Made by a program: the position numbers and the translations under genes. Source: Streptomyces tagetis (GTDB lineage Bacteria > Actinomycetota > Actinomycetes > Streptomycetales > Streptomycetaceae). From it: a DNA stretch of 64,000 bases. Each line of letters begins with the position of its first letter. The first letter of the stretch is position 1. Location: NCBI RefSeq assembly GCF_018069565.1, contig NZ_JAGPNL010000013.1, forward strand, positions 1 to 64,000, given 5' to 3'. This document shows, piece after piece, positions 8,323-15,986 of the stretch. The notes below the pieces were generated by a model, which worked only from the letters and a program-made list of their open reading frames with translations, was not told the DNA's origin and searched no databases.

Positions 8323-9324
8323 GTGCGTAAGGCGTGGGTCCTGGCGACCGTGGTCCTGGGGGCCGGCCTCTCCTTCGTGATGCTGCTCGTCGTGGGCGTC
8401 TACGTGGTCGCCGGGAACCTGGCGGGCGGGGTGGCCGGGGGGACCAAGCGGCTCGCCAAGGGGACGGTTCCGGCCGCGTACCAGGAGCTGGTGCAGACCT
8501 GGGGCAACCTCTGCGACGCCATCAACCCGGCGCTGCTGGCCGCCCAGCTCTACCAGGAGAGCGGCTTCGACCCGAAGGCGCAGAGCCCGGCGGCGGCGCA
8601 GGGGATCGCGCAGTTCATCCCCGGCACCTGGGCGGCGCACGGCATCGACGGGAACGGTGACGGGGTCCGGGACGTGTGGGACCCGCGGGACGCGATCCCC
8701 TCGGCCGCCTCGTACGACTGCCAGTTGGCCTCGTACGTGAAGAGCGTGCCCGGGGACCCGACCGAGAACATGCTGGCGTCCTACAACGCGGGCCCGGACG
8801 CGGTGATCCGGTACCAGGGCGTGCCGCCCTACAAGGAGACCCGGAACTACGTCAAGGTGATCCGGTCGCTGGAGGAGAGCTTCGCCCAGCCAGTCAGCCG
8901 GGTCGCCCCCTCCCGGCAGGCCGCCGGCGCCATCGCCTACGCGCAGAAGAAGCTCGGCACGCCGTATCTCTGGGGCGGCAACGGCACCGCGGACCAGGGC
9001 GGGCGCTTCGACTGCTCGGGGCTGACCAAGGCGGCCTACGAGAGCGTCGGCATCACGCTGCCCCGGGTGGCGAACGACCAGTACAACGCGGGTCCGCATC
9101 CGGGGCGGGACGAGCTGCTCCCGGGCGATCTGGTCTTCTTCTCGGACGACCTGACCGATTCGCGGGCCATCCGGCACGTGGGGATCTACGTGGGTGGCGG
9201 GTACATGATCGACGCGCCGCGGCCCGGTGCGGTGATCCGGTTCGACCCGGTCGACACCCCCGACTACTTCGGCGCCACGCGGGTGACCGAGGATGGCGCG
9301 AACGCGCTCCCCACGACCGTGTGA
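8323..9324 (+). CDS. Secreted cell-wall hydrolase: lytic transglycosylase plus NlpC/P60 endopeptidase
   Basis: A two-domain peptidoglycan hydrolase of 333 residues from GTG 8323. This start follows a GAGGGG site with nine bases of spacing; GTG 8284 is an alternative. An N-terminal membrane helix (about 6-35) anchors or exports it. The lytic transglycosylase domain has catalytic Glu79 in QESGFDP and the AQGIAQFIPGTW motif. The NlpC/P60 domain has Cys231 in DCSGLT and His285 in RHVGIYV. Such bifunctional enzymes (VirB1 or TcpG type) accompany actinobacterial and Gram-positive type IV machines. Here it is divergent from a type IV-like operon, so a role in opening the wall for that machine is plausible but unproven. 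Confidence 0.85.
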   Translation: MRKAWVLATVVLGAGLSFVMLLVVGVYVVAGNLAGGVAGGTKRLAKGTVPAAYQELVQTWGNLCDAINPALLAAQLYQESGFDPKAQSPAAAQGIAQFIPGTWAAHGIDGNGDGVRDVWDPRDAIPSAASYDCQLASYVKSVPGDPTENMLASYNAGPDAVIRYQGVPPYKETRNYVKVIRSLEESFAQPVSRVAPSRQAAGAIAYAQKKLGTPYLWGGNGTADQGGRFDCSGLTKAAYESVGITLPRVANDQYNAGPHPGRDELLPGDLVFFSDDLTDSRAIRHVGIYVGGGYMIDAPRPGAVIRFDPVDTPDYFGATRVTEDGANALPTTV

Positions 9325-9524
9325 ACCGAGCGTGAAACCCTGCCCTGAGCTGCGACGATCTATCTCTCTTCGATAACGTCTGAGTGATCGTTCGGTGGAG
9401 TGTGGAACGTATGGGCGGGGACCGTGCGTTCCTGTGTGCGTAGAGCGTGATCTACGACCACGGGGGTGGCAGGAGAGACGCGCGCACCGCGCGTCGGAGG
9501 ACGGGACGAAGGGGCCGCAGCGCC

Positions 9525-10229
9525 ATGGCTGGACTCGCCGAATCCGGGTCGAACCCCGACGTCGAGCTGCTCTACGACATCAATGGCCTGGCCAAGGACG
9601 CGCCGCACTGGTTCGACCGGGTCATGGAGTTCGTAGGCGAGTACGGGGTGGTGTTCGCCCTCCTGCTGCTGGTGGTGTGGTGCTGGTGGTCGGTGCGCCG
9701 GCGGGGCGGCGAGGACGCGGCCTCCTCGGTGGCCGCGCTGGTGTGGGCGCCGCTCGCGGCGGGCGTGGCGGTCCTGGTCAACGTGCCGATACGGGGTTTC
9801 GTCGAGCGCCCCCGGCCGTTCTTCGACCACCAGGGGCTGGAGGTGCTCGTCGCGGGCAAGACCGACTACTCCTTCGTCAGCGATCACGCGACGCTGGTCA
9901 TGGCGATGGGCGTCGCCCTGTTCGTGGCCGACCGCCGCTTCGGTGTCGCGGGGATCGTGCTGGCGCTGTTCGGCGGGTTCTGCCGGGTCTACATGGGGGT
10001 GCACTACCCGACCGACGTCGTGGGCGGCTTCGCCCTCGGTACGGCGGTCGCGCTGCTGCTGTCGCCGGTGGCCATGGCCCTGCTGACGCCGCTGACCCGG
10101 GCCGTCGAGCGTTCCCCGCGACTGGGCGGGCTGGTCAGCGCGCGGGGGCGGGCCGCCGGGCAGGACGCGGTGATCCCGGGGGCGCGCAAGGAGAGCCCCG
10201 GCAGCGAGGAACGCGGTCTGGCCGCCTGA
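9525..10229 (+). CDS. PAP2-type membrane phosphatase
   Basis: A 234-residue integral membrane lipid phosphatase (undecaprenyl-diphosphate or phosphatidic acid phosphatase type). The three PAP2 motifs are visible: RGFVERPRPF, then SDHAT with the catalytic His, then CRVYMGVHYPTD with the second His and Asp. Two small departures from the consensus are Ser-Asp-His instead of PSGH and Cys instead of Ser before the Arg of motif 3. Five to six membrane helices are seen. The start is ATG 9525 (MAGLAESG). The 200 bases upstream separate it from the hydrolase gene, so it likely has its own promoter. Confidence 0.85.
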   Translation: MAGLAESGSNPDVELLYDINGLAKDAPHWFDRVMEFVGEYGVVFALLLLVVWCWWSVRRRGGEDAASSVAALVWAPLAAGVAVLVNVPIRGFVERPRPFFDHQGLEVLVAGKTDYSFVSDHATLVMAMGVALFVADRRFGVAGIVLALFGGFCRVYMGVHYPTDVVGGFALGTAVALLLSPVAMALLTPLTRAVERSPRLGGLVSARGRAAGQDAVIPGARKESPGSEERGLAA

Positions 10230-10277
10230 CGGGGGCGGGTGACGCCCGGTCAGGGGCGGACGGCCGCCGGGCCGGGG

Positions 10278-10376
10278 GCGCCGGTCACACCGCGCCCCGG
10301 CCGCGCCCCGCGCCGCCCCGCCCCGGTCACACCTCGCCCCGGTCACATCCGGCGCCGGTCACACCCGGCCCCGGCA
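10278..10376. repeat. Imperfect direct repeats of CCGGTCACAC
   Basis: Four copies of a GCCCCGGTCACAC-like unit lie between the PAP2 gene and the convergent oxidase gene. The spacing is uneven and the whole stretch is extremely GC-rich. It has no coding sense and is probably local slippage or a terminator-like zone. Confidence 0.45.
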
Positions 10377-10379
10377 CGG

Positions 10380-11963
10380 TTAGAGCCCCTGCGGTGAGGT
10401 GAAGACGCGGTCCGGGTCGTAGCGGTCCTTCAGGGCGGTCAGGCGGGGCGCGGCGTCGCCGTAGTAGGCCGTCCGCCAGTCCTTCAGCTCCGGGTCGGTG
10501 TAGTTCTGGTAGGCGGCGCCCGAGGCGTACGGGCGCATGGCCCCGTGCACCGAGGCGAGCCAGTTGCGGGACGCCGCGCCGTCGCCGCCCGCCGGCCAGG
10601 AGGCGAGGTACTGGGCCAGCGTCCGGGAGCGGCGGTGCACGAAGGCGGTGGCCGTCGGCGCGACGCGGTTGACCGCGCCGCCGAGCGCGGTGAACGAGAC
10701 GCTGCCGGCGCCGCCGGACACCGTACGGAGCCGGTCCAGCAGGGCCGTGACGCCGGCCGCCGGGATGTCGCGGTCGAAGAAGTCCGAGCGGGCGGCGTAC
10801 GTCTCGCGGGCGAGGCCGCCCTCGGGGGCGCGGCCGGGGGTGGACCCGGAGAGGTGGCAGCGGGCGTCGGTGGGGAAGGACGAGCAGCCCGCGTACACCT
10901 CCATGGCCTCCCGGTAGCTGCGGCGCTTGAAGGAGACGTGGCTCGCGGAGGCGCCGGTCTGCGCGGCGAGCCGGTCGACGGCGTTCTGGAGGTCGCCGAG
11001 GGTGCCGAGGGAGAAGGCGGCCAGGGAGACGGCCGGGCCACGTCCCGCGACGGCCTCCAGGTGCAGGGAGGACCAGATCTCGTCGGGCTGGTCGGGCCCC
11101 CACCGCTGCCAGGCGGCGACCAGCCGGCCCGCCCGTGACCAGGGCCAGGTCAGGTACGCGGAGACCGCCTGCGGGGCCGGACGGGTGCGGAAGCGCAGCT
11201 CGGTGACGACGCCGAAGGTGCCGTTGCCCGCTCCGCGCAGCGCCCAGAACAGGTCCGGGTTCTCGGTGGCGTCGGCGGTGAGCCGCCGTCCGTCGGCGGT
11301 GATCAGGGTGGCGCCGGTGAGGTGGTCGCAGGTCAGTCCGTAGGCGCGGGAGACGACGCCGTGGCCGCCGCCGAGGACGAGCCCGGAGATGCCGACGGTG
11401 GGGCACGACCCGGCCGGGAGGGTGGTGCCCCGGGCGGCGAGGGCGCGGTAGACGTCGATCAGCTTGGCGCCGGCGCCGATCACCGCCTCGTCGCCGCTCG
11501 CCCGGACGCGGTCGAGGGCGGAGACGTCGATGATCAGGCGGCCGTCGCCGGAGGACCAGCCGGCGTAGGAGTGGCCGCCGCTGCGCAGGGCGACGGGGAC
11601 GCCGTGGGCGCGGGCGTGGCCGAGGGCGGTGCGGACGTCCTCGGGGTGCGCGGGGTAGGCCACGGCGGCGGGGCGCAGGGTGTCGAAGCGGGTGTTGTAG
11701 AGCTGGCGGGCGGTGGTCCAGCTCCGGTCGCCGGGGCGTACGAGGGTGCCGTCGAGGGAGGCGGCGAGCGCGTTCCAGTCGGCGGGGGTCGGTGCGCCGC
11801 CGGGGGCGGGGACGGAGCCGCGGGCCTGCGGGGGCGAGGAGGACGGCGGGCGCGCGGGTTCGCGCGGGCCGCTCTGGTCGTCCGGGACGGTGCCGGCGCA
11901 GCCGGCCGTCGTCGCGGTGAGCGCCGCGGCGGCCGTGCCGCCGAGGAACGTGCGCCGGTCCAT
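10380..11963 (-). CDS. Tat-exported FAD-linked oxidase (BBE-like), likely bicovalent flavin
   Basis: A 527-residue flavoprotein of the berberine bridge / PCMH FAD-binding family. The N-terminus MDRRTFLGG is a twin-arginine signal, and TTAGC at residues 18-22 is a possible lipobox, so it may be an exported lipoprotein folded with its flavin in the cytoplasm. The FAD domain shows RSGGHSYAGW (His for the 8-alpha-histidyl bond) and GSCPTVG (Cys for the 6-S-cysteinyl bond), and the C-terminus carries the BBE motif (NYTDPELKDW ... YDPDRVF). Substrates of the family are sugars, alkaloids or polyketides; this one is unknown. It runs against its neighbours and may be a strain-specific insertion among core genes. 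Confidence 0.85.
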   Translation of the reverse strand: MDRRTFLGGTAAAALTATTAGCAGTVPDDQSGPREPARPPSSSPPQARGSVPAPGGAPTPADWNALAASLDGTLVRPGDRSWTTARQLYNTRFDTLRPAAVAYPAHPEDVRTALGHARAHGVPVALRSGGHSYAGWSSGDGRLIIDVSALDRVRASGDEAVIGAGAKLIDVYRALAARGTTLPAGSCPTVGISGLVLGGGHGVVSRAYGLTCDHLTGATLITADGRRLTADATENPDLFWALRGAGNGTFGVVTELRFRTRPAPQAVSAYLTWPWSRAGRLVAAWQRWGPDQPDEIWSSLHLEAVAGRGPAVSLAAFSLGTLGDLQNAVDRLAAQTGASASHVSFKRRSYREAMEVYAGCSSFPTDARCHLSGSTPGRAPEGGLARETYAARSDFFDRDIPAAGVTALLDRLRTVSGGAGSVSFTALGGAVNRVAPTATAFVHRRSRTLAQYLASWPAGGDGAASRNWLASVHGAMRPYASGAAYQNYTDPELKDWRTAYYGDAAPRLTALKDRYDPDRVFTSPQGL

Positions 11964-12074
11964 GTCCGCCTCCGCCTCACGTGGGGTCGTCAGGCAAGAC
12001 GGGACACGCGGGGGCGGGGGTTCCCTCGGCGGTGTCGGCCGTGCGGGTGAAGAAGGCGGACGGAAGGTGCCGGA

Positions 12075-12245
12075 TCAGCCCGGGGCGTGGGTGTGGGCGT
12101 CCGTGCGGGCCTGCGATCTGGCCCGGCGGGCCGGGCCCTGCCAGCCGCAGGTGCAGCGGGCCCGGCAGAACGACCCCCGTTCGGCGGTCGACGTGCGGTG
12201 TTCCGGGGTGTCCCGGCGGATCTCCGTACCGTCCTGCTGTGCCAC
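12075..12245 (-). CDS. Conserved-looking small Cys-rich protein
   Basis: A 56-residue reading frame starting at GTG 12245. The C-terminal half, with CRARCTCGWQGPARRARSQ, has a Cys cluster followed by an Arg-rich helix. I recall very similar short proteins in other Streptomyces, but function is unknown. The hexamer TAACGT lies about seven bases before the GTG, so a leaderless transcript is possible. It sits upstream of the oxidase gene, on the same strand, with about 110 bases between. Confidence 0.5.
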   Translation of the reverse strand: MAQQDGTEIRRDTPEHRTSTAERGSFCRARCTCGWQGPARRARSQARTDAHTHAPG

Positions 12246-12333
12246 GGGCGCAACGTTACCGGCGCCGCCCGCCCGTCGTTAACCGGGCGGCAGGGGGCCG
12301 GGACGGACGGCACGGACGGGGGCAGGGAAGGCG

Positions 12334-13197
12334 ATGGCAGGGCGGCGGGAGCGGTGGGGCGGCAGGGCGGGCGGCGGGGTCCTCGCCGGGAGCGTGGTCC
12401 TCGGCGCCTGTCTGGGCGGCGGCGCGTGCTCCGGCCAGGGGGCCGCCGTGCGGGACGCCGCCGCGGGCGATCCGGTCGCCGTGCTCCACGGCGCCGCCGA
12501 CCGGCTGGTCGCCGCGGGCAGCTCCAAGGCGCGTACGGCGATGGAGATGGCGAGCGGCGGGACCCGGGTGACCATCCGCGGCGAGGGTGTCTACGACTTC
12601 CGGGAGCGGCGCGGGAGCCTCAAGGTGCTGCTGCCGGCCGACGCGGCGGGCAACCGGGACCACCGGCCGATCACCGAACTGCTCACCCCGGGCGCCCTGT
12701 TCATGAAGAACCGGGGCGCGGGCGTGCCCGACGACAAGTGGGTGCGGGTGGAGACCGCCACGCTCTCCGACGGCAATCTGGTCACCGGCGGCGCCACCGA
12801 CCCCTTCACCGCCGCCGAGGTGCTGCGCGGGACGCGGACGGCTGCGTACGTGGGGCGCACCGAGGTCGCGGGCACCGCCGTGCGGCACTACCGGGGGACC
12901 GCCGACCTCGCCCGCGCCGCCCGGGACGCGACCCCGGACAACCGGGAGAAGCTGGCCGCCGCGGCCGAGGGGTTCGCCACCGCGGAGGTGCCCTTCGACG
13001 TCTACCTCGACGACGAGGGCCGCATCCGCAAGCTCCGGCACCGCTTCAGCTTCGTCAACGGGCAGTACGAGGGAACGGTGGCGGTCTCCTCCACGACGCT
13101 GCTCTACGACTTCGGCACCGAGGTCCGGGTGCGGCTGCCGGCCGAGGGCGACATCTACGCGGGCCGTATCGCCGAGGGACCGGCCGGTAAGGACTAG
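12334..13197 (+). CDS. Secreted lipoprotein, LppX/LprG-like
   Basis: A 287-residue lipoprotein. A basic N-terminus and hydrophobic stretch are followed by a lipobox LGAC (about residues 23-26), with a second Cys (GGAC) six residues on. The mature part has the beta-rich layout of LppX/LprAFG-type lipid-carrier proteins (repeated segments such as FMKNRGAGVPDDKWVRVE and a C-terminal half-barrel FDVYLDDEGRIRKLRH). It would sit on the outer face of the membrane. Role as a lipid or glycolipid carrier is family-level inference. It lies just before a microprotein gene on the same strand. Confidence 0.75.
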   Translation: MAGRRERWGGRAGGGVLAGSVVLGACLGGGACSGQGAAVRDAAAGDPVAVLHGAADRLVAAGSSKARTAMEMASGGTRVTIRGEGVYDFRERRGSLKVLLPADAAGNRDHRPITELLTPGALFMKNRGAGVPDDKWVRVETATLSDGNLVTGGATDPFTAAEVLRGTRTAAYVGRTEVAGTAVRHYRGTADLARAARDATPDNREKLAAAAEGFATAEVPFDVYLDDEGRIRKLRHRFSFVNGQYEGTVAVSSTTLLYDFGTEVRVRLPAEGDIYAGRIAEGPAGKD

Positions 13198-13273
13198 CCC
13201 TTCCGTGCCATGCGCGCTGCGTAGCCGCTGCCTACTCTAGGAAGTCGGCTACGGCAGGGACGAGGTGACGGGT

Positions 13274-13441
13274 GTGGCTCCGGTCGGCGGGACGGCGATT
13301 CAGGACCACGTGGCCCTCGCCGAGATCGAGCTGTGCGGGGAGCTGATCATCGCGGCCTCCGCCGCCCGGGGGCGGCTGAGCCTGGAGAGCATCGACGAGG
13401 TGCTGAAGGTGGCCGAGGAGCGGCGCACCGCCGACCGGTAG
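13274..13441 (+). CDS. Conserved small protein of unknown function
   Basis: A 55-residue protein from GTG 13274 (58 residues from GTG 13265). The start at 13274 is preferred because GACGAGG lies about nine bases upstream. The sequence reads as an amphipathic helical protein with ELCGELIIAASAA and RLSLESIDEVLKVAEERR. I believe a homologue sits at the same place in S. coelicolor (between the lipoprotein and csoR), but I know of no function. The gene is below common ORF length cut-offs. Confidence 0.6.
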   Translation: MAPVGGTAIQDHVALAEIELCGELIIAASAARGRLSLESIDEVLKVAEERRTADR

Positions 13442-13454
13442 CGCCGTCCCTGAA

Positions 13455-13482
13455 AGCTGAGAGCTGAGAGCTGAGAGCTGAG
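13455..13482. repeat. Tandem repeat, four copies of AGCTGAG
   Basis: Four perfect 7-bp units stand between the stop of the small plus-strand gene and the stop of csoR. A candidate variable-number repeat, outside coding sequence. Confidence 0.75.
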
Positions 13483-13504
13483 GGCCCTGGTCCGCTCCCC
13501 GGTG

Positions 13505-13954
13505 TCAGGTGCGCAGCAGGCGGCCGATGGCCTTGGTGGCCTCCTCGACCTTCGCGTCGATCTCCGCGCCGCCCTTGAGGGCCGCGTCGGCGACGCAGTG
13601 GCGCAGGTGCTCCTCCAGCAGTTGCAGGGCGAAGGACTGGAGGGCCTTGGTGGAGGCGGAGACCTGGGTGAGTATGTCGATGCAGTAGACGTCCTCGTCG
13701 ACCATGCGCTGGAGGCCGCGGATCTGGCCCTCGATCCGGCGCAGGCGTTTGAGGTGCTGGTCCTTCTGGTGGTGGTACCCGTGCACACCGCGGTCGTGGT
13801 CGGTCACGGGGACGTCCGCCACCGGGTCGGTGCCCTGGGCGGTCCGGGCGTTCCGTGTGTCCTGGGTGTCCTGGGTGTCCTGGGTGTCCTGGGTGTCCTG
13901 GGCGCCGACGGCGGCGGTGGAGGGCGCACCCGCGCCGGCCTCGGTGGTCGTCAT
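13505..13954 (-). CDS. csoR: Copper-sensing repressor CsoR
   Basis: A 149-residue CsoR/RcnR-family repressor, a four-helix DNA-binding protein released by Cu(I). The start ATG 13954 (MTTTEAGAG) has a strong AGGAGG seven bases upstream. After a disordered N-terminal part comes the DUF156 domain, with YHHQKDQHLKRLRRIEGQIRG, then the copper ligands: Cys in VYCIDIL and the His/Cys pair in HLRHC. In S. lividans/coelicolor CsoR is SCO4136-type, which fits this location. The N-terminus carries five tandem Gln-Asp-Thr units made by a 9-bp repeat. A perfect palindrome in its promoter (13983-14005) is the likely autoregulatory operator. Confidence 0.9.
   Translation of the reverse strand: MTTTEAGAGAPSTAAVGAQDTQDTQDTQDTQDTRNARTAQGTDPVADVPVTDHDRGVHGYHHQKDQHLKRLRRIEGQIRGLQRMVDEDVYCIDILTQVSASTKALQSFALQLLEEHLRHCVADAALKGGAEIDAKVEEATKAIGRLLRT
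13857..13901 (-). repeat. Five perfect 9-bp repeats inside csoR
   Basis: Five exact copies of GTGTCCTGG (plus-strand reading) encode five Gln-Asp-Thr units in the N-terminal arm of CsoR. The repeat keeps frame when the copy number changes, so length variants would stay functional. Confidence 0.9.
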
Positions 13955-13982
13955 CGCGTCCTCCTGGTGGACAGATTGCGGA

Positions 13983-14005
13983 CATATACCCCTAGCGGGT
14001 ATATG
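13983..14005 (-). promoter_or_regulatory. CsoR operator (perfect inverted repeat)
   Basis: Arms CATATACCC and GGGTATATG are perfect complements around CTAGC. The pattern TACCC-N5-GGGTA is the known CsoR operator type. It lies 28 bases upstream of the csoR start and overlaps a TATATG that could be the -10 of csoR. Binding here would give autorepression relieved by copper. Confidence 0.85.
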
Positions 14006-14062
14006 GTAACGAACTTCGCCGCGCACGGGCTCCTTGGCCGAATCTTGACCCGTTTTTTGGTG

Positions 14063-14084
14063 GTTCACGGGCGTTTCTTGGGTA
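14063..14084 (+). promoter_or_regulatory. Weak candidate PHO box upstream of the PhoU-like/pit operon
   Basis: GTTCACGGGCG at 14063-14073 matches the 11-base PhoP direct-repeat unit (consensus core GTTCACC). The next 11 bases (TTTCTTGGGTA) match poorly. It lies about 170 bases before the start of the PhoU-like gene. Regulation by PhoP is only a possibility here. Confidence 0.3.
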
Positions 14085-14250
14085 GCGCATGGCCGACGCG
14101 GTGTGTCGGGACCGGGCCGGTTGGCCCCGGGATGCCCCCCTGCTCGCCACGGTGTCCGATGGGCGACACTGGGGGACGGCCCGTTAGCCGTGGCCGGTTG
14201 ATGCGCCTAGCATCAGCCTGACCGAATTCCATGCACCCCGAGGACCCCAC

Positions 14251-14871
14251 GTGCGCTTTCGTCTGACCCCCAGGGAGACGAGCTTCTACGACATGTTCGC
14301 CGCGTCCGCGGACAACATCGTCACGGGCTCCAAGCTCCTGATGGAACTGCTCGGGGCGGACGGTCCCGCCCGAGCCGAGATCGCAGAGCGTATGCGGGCC
14401 GCCGAACACGCGGGTGACGACGCGACGCACGCGATCTTCCACCAGCTCAACTCCTCGTTCATCACGCCCTTCGACCGCGAGGACATCTACTCCCTCGCCT
14501 CCTCGCTCGACGACATCATGGACTTCATGGAGGAGGCCGTCGACCTGGTCGTCCTCTACAACGTGGAGGAGCTGCCCAAGGGGGTCGAGCAGCAGATCGA
14601 GGTGCTGGCGCGGGCCGCCGAGCTGACCGCCGAGGCCATGCCGAACCTGCGGACCATGGACAACCTCACCGAGTACTGGATCGAGGTCAACCGGCTGGAG
14701 AACCAGGCCGACCAGATCCACCGCAAGCTCCTCGCCCACCTCTTCAACGGCACCTACGACGCCATCGAGGTGCTGAAGCTCAAGCAGATCGTGGATGTGC
14801 TGGAAGAGGCGGCCGACGCCTTCGAGCACGTGGCGAACACGGTGGAGACCATCGCGGTCAAGGAGTCCTGA
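14251..14871 (+). CDS. PhoU-like (DUF47) phosphate transport accessory protein
   Basis: A 206-residue all-helical protein of the DUF47/PhoU-related family that is typically paired with Pit transporters and thought to control them. Start is GTG 14251 (MRFRLTPRE). The helices carry the acidic metal-binding clusters of the fold, for example FDREDIYSLASSLDDIMD and the related RLENQADQIHRKL. The next gene, pit, begins seven bases after the stop, so the two form one operon. It corresponds to SCO4137 in order. Confidence 0.9.
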   Translation: MRFRLTPRETSFYDMFAASADNIVTGSKLLMELLGADGPARAEIAERMRAAEHAGDDATHAIFHQLNSSFITPFDREDIYSLASSLDDIMDFMEEAVDLVVLYNVEELPKGVEQQIEVLARAAELTAEAMPNLRTMDNLTEYWIEVNRLENQADQIHRKLLAHLFNGTYDAIEVLKLKQIVDVLEEAADAFEHVANTVETIAVKES

Positions 14872-14878
14872 CCCCTTC

Positions 14879-15877
14879 ATGGACACCTTCGCTCTGGTCG
14901 TGACCATCGGGGTCGCGCTCTTCTTCACGTACACCAACGGATTCCACGACTCGGCGAACGCGATCGCGACGTCGGTGTCGACGCGGGCGCTGACCCCCCG
15001 GGCCGCGCTCGCCATGGCCGCGGTCATGAACATGGCCGGGGCCTTCCTCGGTTCCGGGGTCGCCAAGACCGTCAGCGAGGGCCTGATCGAGACCCCCGAG
15101 GGGTCCAAAGGGATGGGCATCCTCTTCGCCGCGCTGATCGGCGCGATCGTCTGGAACCTGGTCACCTGGTACTTCGGTCTCCCCTCGTCCTCCTCGCACG
15201 CGCTCTTCGGCGGCATGGTCGGCGCGGCCCTGGCCGGGGGCACCACGGTCTACTGGCACGGGGTGCTGGACAAGATCGTGCTGCCCATGTTCATCTCCCC
15301 GGTCGTCGGCCTGATCGTCGGCTACCTGGTGATGACCGCCATCATGTGGATCTTCCGGCGGGCCAACCCGCACAAGGCCAAGCGCGGTTTCCGCATAGCC
15401 CAGACGGTGTCGGCGGCCGGCATGGCACTGGGCCACGGCCTCCAGGACGCCCAGAAGACGATGGGCATCGTCGTGATGGCCCTGGTCATCGCCGATGTCG
15501 AGGACGCCGGCGACCCGATCCCGGTCTGGGTCAAGATCGCCTGCGCGCTGATGCTGTCGCTCGGGACCTACGCGGGCGGCTGGCGCATCATGCGCACCCT
15601 GGGCCGCAAGATCATCGAGCTGGACCCGCCGCAGGGGTTCGCGGCGGAGACGACCGGCGCGTCGATCATGTTCACCACGGCCTTCCTGTTCAAGGCGCCG
15701 ATCTCGACGACCCACGTCATCACCTCGGCGATCATGGGTGTCGGCGCCACGAAGCGGGTCAACGCCGTGCGGTGGGGCGTCGCCAAGAACATCATCCTGG
15801 GCTGGTTCATCACCATGCCCGCCGCCGCCGCGGTCGCCGCCGCCTCCTACGGGATCGTGTACCTGGCCGCTCCCTGA
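14879..15877 (+). CDS. pit: Low-affinity inorganic phosphate transporter Pit
   Basis: A 332-residue PiT-family (PHO4) permease importing phosphate as a metal-phosphate complex with protons. The two family signature repeats are present: YTNGFHDSANAIATSVSTR in the N-half and GASIMFTTAFLFKAPISTTH in the C-half, with about ten membrane helices. It is seven bases downstream of the PhoU-like gene. Being next to the high-affinity Pst operon in convergent orientation, it offers the phosphate-replete route, while Pst serves starvation. Confidence 0.92.
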   Translation: MDTFALVVTIGVALFFTYTNGFHDSANAIATSVSTRALTPRAALAMAAVMNMAGAFLGSGVAKTVSEGLIETPEGSKGMGILFAALIGAIVWNLVTWYFGLPSSSSHALFGGMVGAALAGGTTVYWHGVLDKIVLPMFISPVVGLIVGYLVMTAIMWIFRRANPHKAKRGFRIAQTVSAAGMALGHGLQDAQKTMGIVVMALVIADVEDAGDPIPVWVKIACALMLSLGTYAGGWRIMRTLGRKIIELDPPQGFAAETTGASIMFTTAFLFKAPISTTHVITSAIMGVGATKRVNAVRWGVAKNIILGWFITMPAAAAVAAASYGIVYLAAP

Positions 15878-15903
15878 GCGCGCCTGCCCCCGGCCCGGAC
15901 GTG

Positions 15904-15940
15904 AAGGGGCCCGCCCCCGGTGGACGGGGGCGGGCCCTTT
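15904..15940. terminator. Bidirectional terminator between pit and pstB
   Basis: A 12-bp perfect GC stem (GGGCCCGCCCCC with GGGGGCGGGCCC, loop of seven) is followed by TTT on the plus strand; on the minus strand the stem is followed by CTTCAC. It lies between two convergent operons and can serve both. Confidence 0.8.
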
Positions 15941-15986
15941 CGCCTCGCGGCGGCACCGCCATGCAGCGCCGCGAGGGGATCGTGGG

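Noticed and set aside
13455..13482. Terminator for csoR
   Set aside because: The stretch is a direct repeat, not an inverted one, and cannot form a strong stem.
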